A program made the translations under genes and the position numbers. Positions 63,614 to 64,000 of a DNA stretch of 64,000 nt are shown piece by piece. The notes beneath the pieces were generated by a model, which saw only the letters and a list, made by a program, of their open reading frames with translations, did not search any database and was not told where the DNA came from. This DNA comes from Bacteroidetes bacterium GWF2_41_31 (GTDB lineage: Bacteria; Bacteroidota; Bacteroidia; Bacteroidales; F082). How positions within the stretch are numbered: position 1 is the first letter of the stretch; each line of letters begins with the position of its first letter. The DNA is taken from contig MEOL01000037.1 of assembly GCA_001769215.1 (NCBI GenBank), positions 1 through 64,000 on the forward strand, given 5' to 3'.

Positions 63614-64000
63614 ATGAAAAAAGCCATCGTTTTAATCAATGCGCTTTCATCAGATCCAACCGAAGATGAATTGGATGTCCTCGAACAAGCCTGTTTGGTA
63701 GAGGAAACTCTGGAACAGCTTGGAATTGAGAGCGAACGTGTGTTGATGGACTTCAATATACAGGCTGCTGTAGCGCAAATCACCGGGCTTTCGCCTGACT
63801 TTGTGGTCAATTTGGTGGAAGGTGTGGCGCAGGATGCCAGGTTGATCCATTGGGCACCGGCACTTTTAGAACATCTTAAAATACCCTTTACGGGATGTGG
63901 TTCCGAAAGCATGTATATCACCAGCAACAAAACCCTGACCAAAAAACTGTTACTGGCCAACGGAATTCCAACACCGGAATTGGTTACCGACATTCAATCC
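63614..64000 (+). CDS. Second ATP-grasp ligase, N-terminal part (truncated by window)
   Basis: Open from ATG 63614 to the window end (129 codons). MKKAIVLINALSSDPTEDELDVLEQACLVEETLEQLGI is followed by PDFVVNLVEGVAQDARLIHWAPALLEHLKIPFTGCGSESMYITSNKTLTKKLLLANGIPTPELV, the N-terminal lobe of a D-Ala-D-Ala ligase-like enzyme, parallel to the preceding gene (NIAEG and VNLVEG in the same place). The ATP and Mg motifs lie beyond the window. It begins 1 nt after the previous stop. Two different ligases in tandem suggest two successive couplings. Confidence 0.85.
   Translation, partial: MKKAIVLINALSSDPTEDELDVLEQACLVEETLEQLGIESERVLMDFNIQAAVAQITGLSPDFVVNLVEGVAQDARLIHWAPALLEHLKIPFTGCGSESMYITSNKTLTKKLLLANGIPTPELVTDIQS

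Overview
The window is chromosomal DNA of a member of the Bacteroidota, most likely a Bacteroidales/Marinilabiliales-type lineage. The evidence is a complete type IX secretion (T9SS) core (gldK-gldL-gldM-gldN with a porP/sprF gene), five intact proteins and one decayed remnant with T9SS C-terminal sorting domains, TonB-dependent receptors with carboxypeptidase-D-like N-terminal domains, an ECF sigma/FecR pair, and repeated TAnnTTTG-type -7 promoter boxes. Species cannot be named from the sequence alone.

Layout. 1-1.4 kb is a defence/toxin island: the tail of an MNT nucleotidyltransferase and its HEPN partner, a large imperfect inverted repeat, then a higBA module whose toxin gene carries a short palindromic insertion. 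1.6-2.8 kb holds a sugar N-acetyltransferase and a four-helix-bundle gene broken by a stop codon and bracketed by TTTAGTG-type repeats. 2.9-12.7 kb is housekeeping: class III fructose-bisphosphatase, aspartate kinase, a PPi-type phosphofructokinase, a K+ channel, an M16 peptidase with an O-methyltransferase, purE, hpt and a double-length adenylate kinase. 12.7-19.3 kb has rpmB, a T9SS cargo protein, and an ECF sigma/anti-sigma/TonB receptor unit with a lipoprotein gene upstream.

19.4-20.3 kb is a DUF559 endonuclease-like gene embedded in CCCCTATAGGGG-type palindromic repeats. rfbB, galE and mfd follow. 26.2-32.8 kb is a secretion and uptake locus (lamin-tail protein, TonB receptor, secreted phospholipase-D/nuclease-like protein), followed at 34.8-35.2 kb by a decayed partial copy of the last gene including its terminator. 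33.3-39.8 kb contains more secreted or envelope proteins and a membrane-anchored AraC-type regulator.

40-50 kb (minus strand) is conserved core: groEL/groES, secG, a TPR protein, lptE, a sigma-54 activator, pheT and recG. 49.9-56 kb is the T9SS operon. The right end has thpR, tRNA-Ala(GGC), a small zinc-ribbon protein, a DUF2130 nuclease-like coiled-coil protein, a cupin plus Rrf2 regulator, an OprP-type porin, and a KamA-family radical SAM aminomutase followed by two ATP-grasp ligase genes, the last cut by the window edge.

The genes tie together mainly through the envelope. The GldKLMN/PorP machine would export the sorting-domain proteins encoded at 13, 26, 30, 33 and 36 kb, and TonB receptors would import what those enzymes release. 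The most unusual signals are the small hairpin repeat families attached to, and in two cases running into, short accessory genes (higB, the four-helix-bundle gene, DUF559), the double adenylate kinase, the shuffled sorting-domain-plus-terminator cassette, and the kamA/ATP-grasp cluster.
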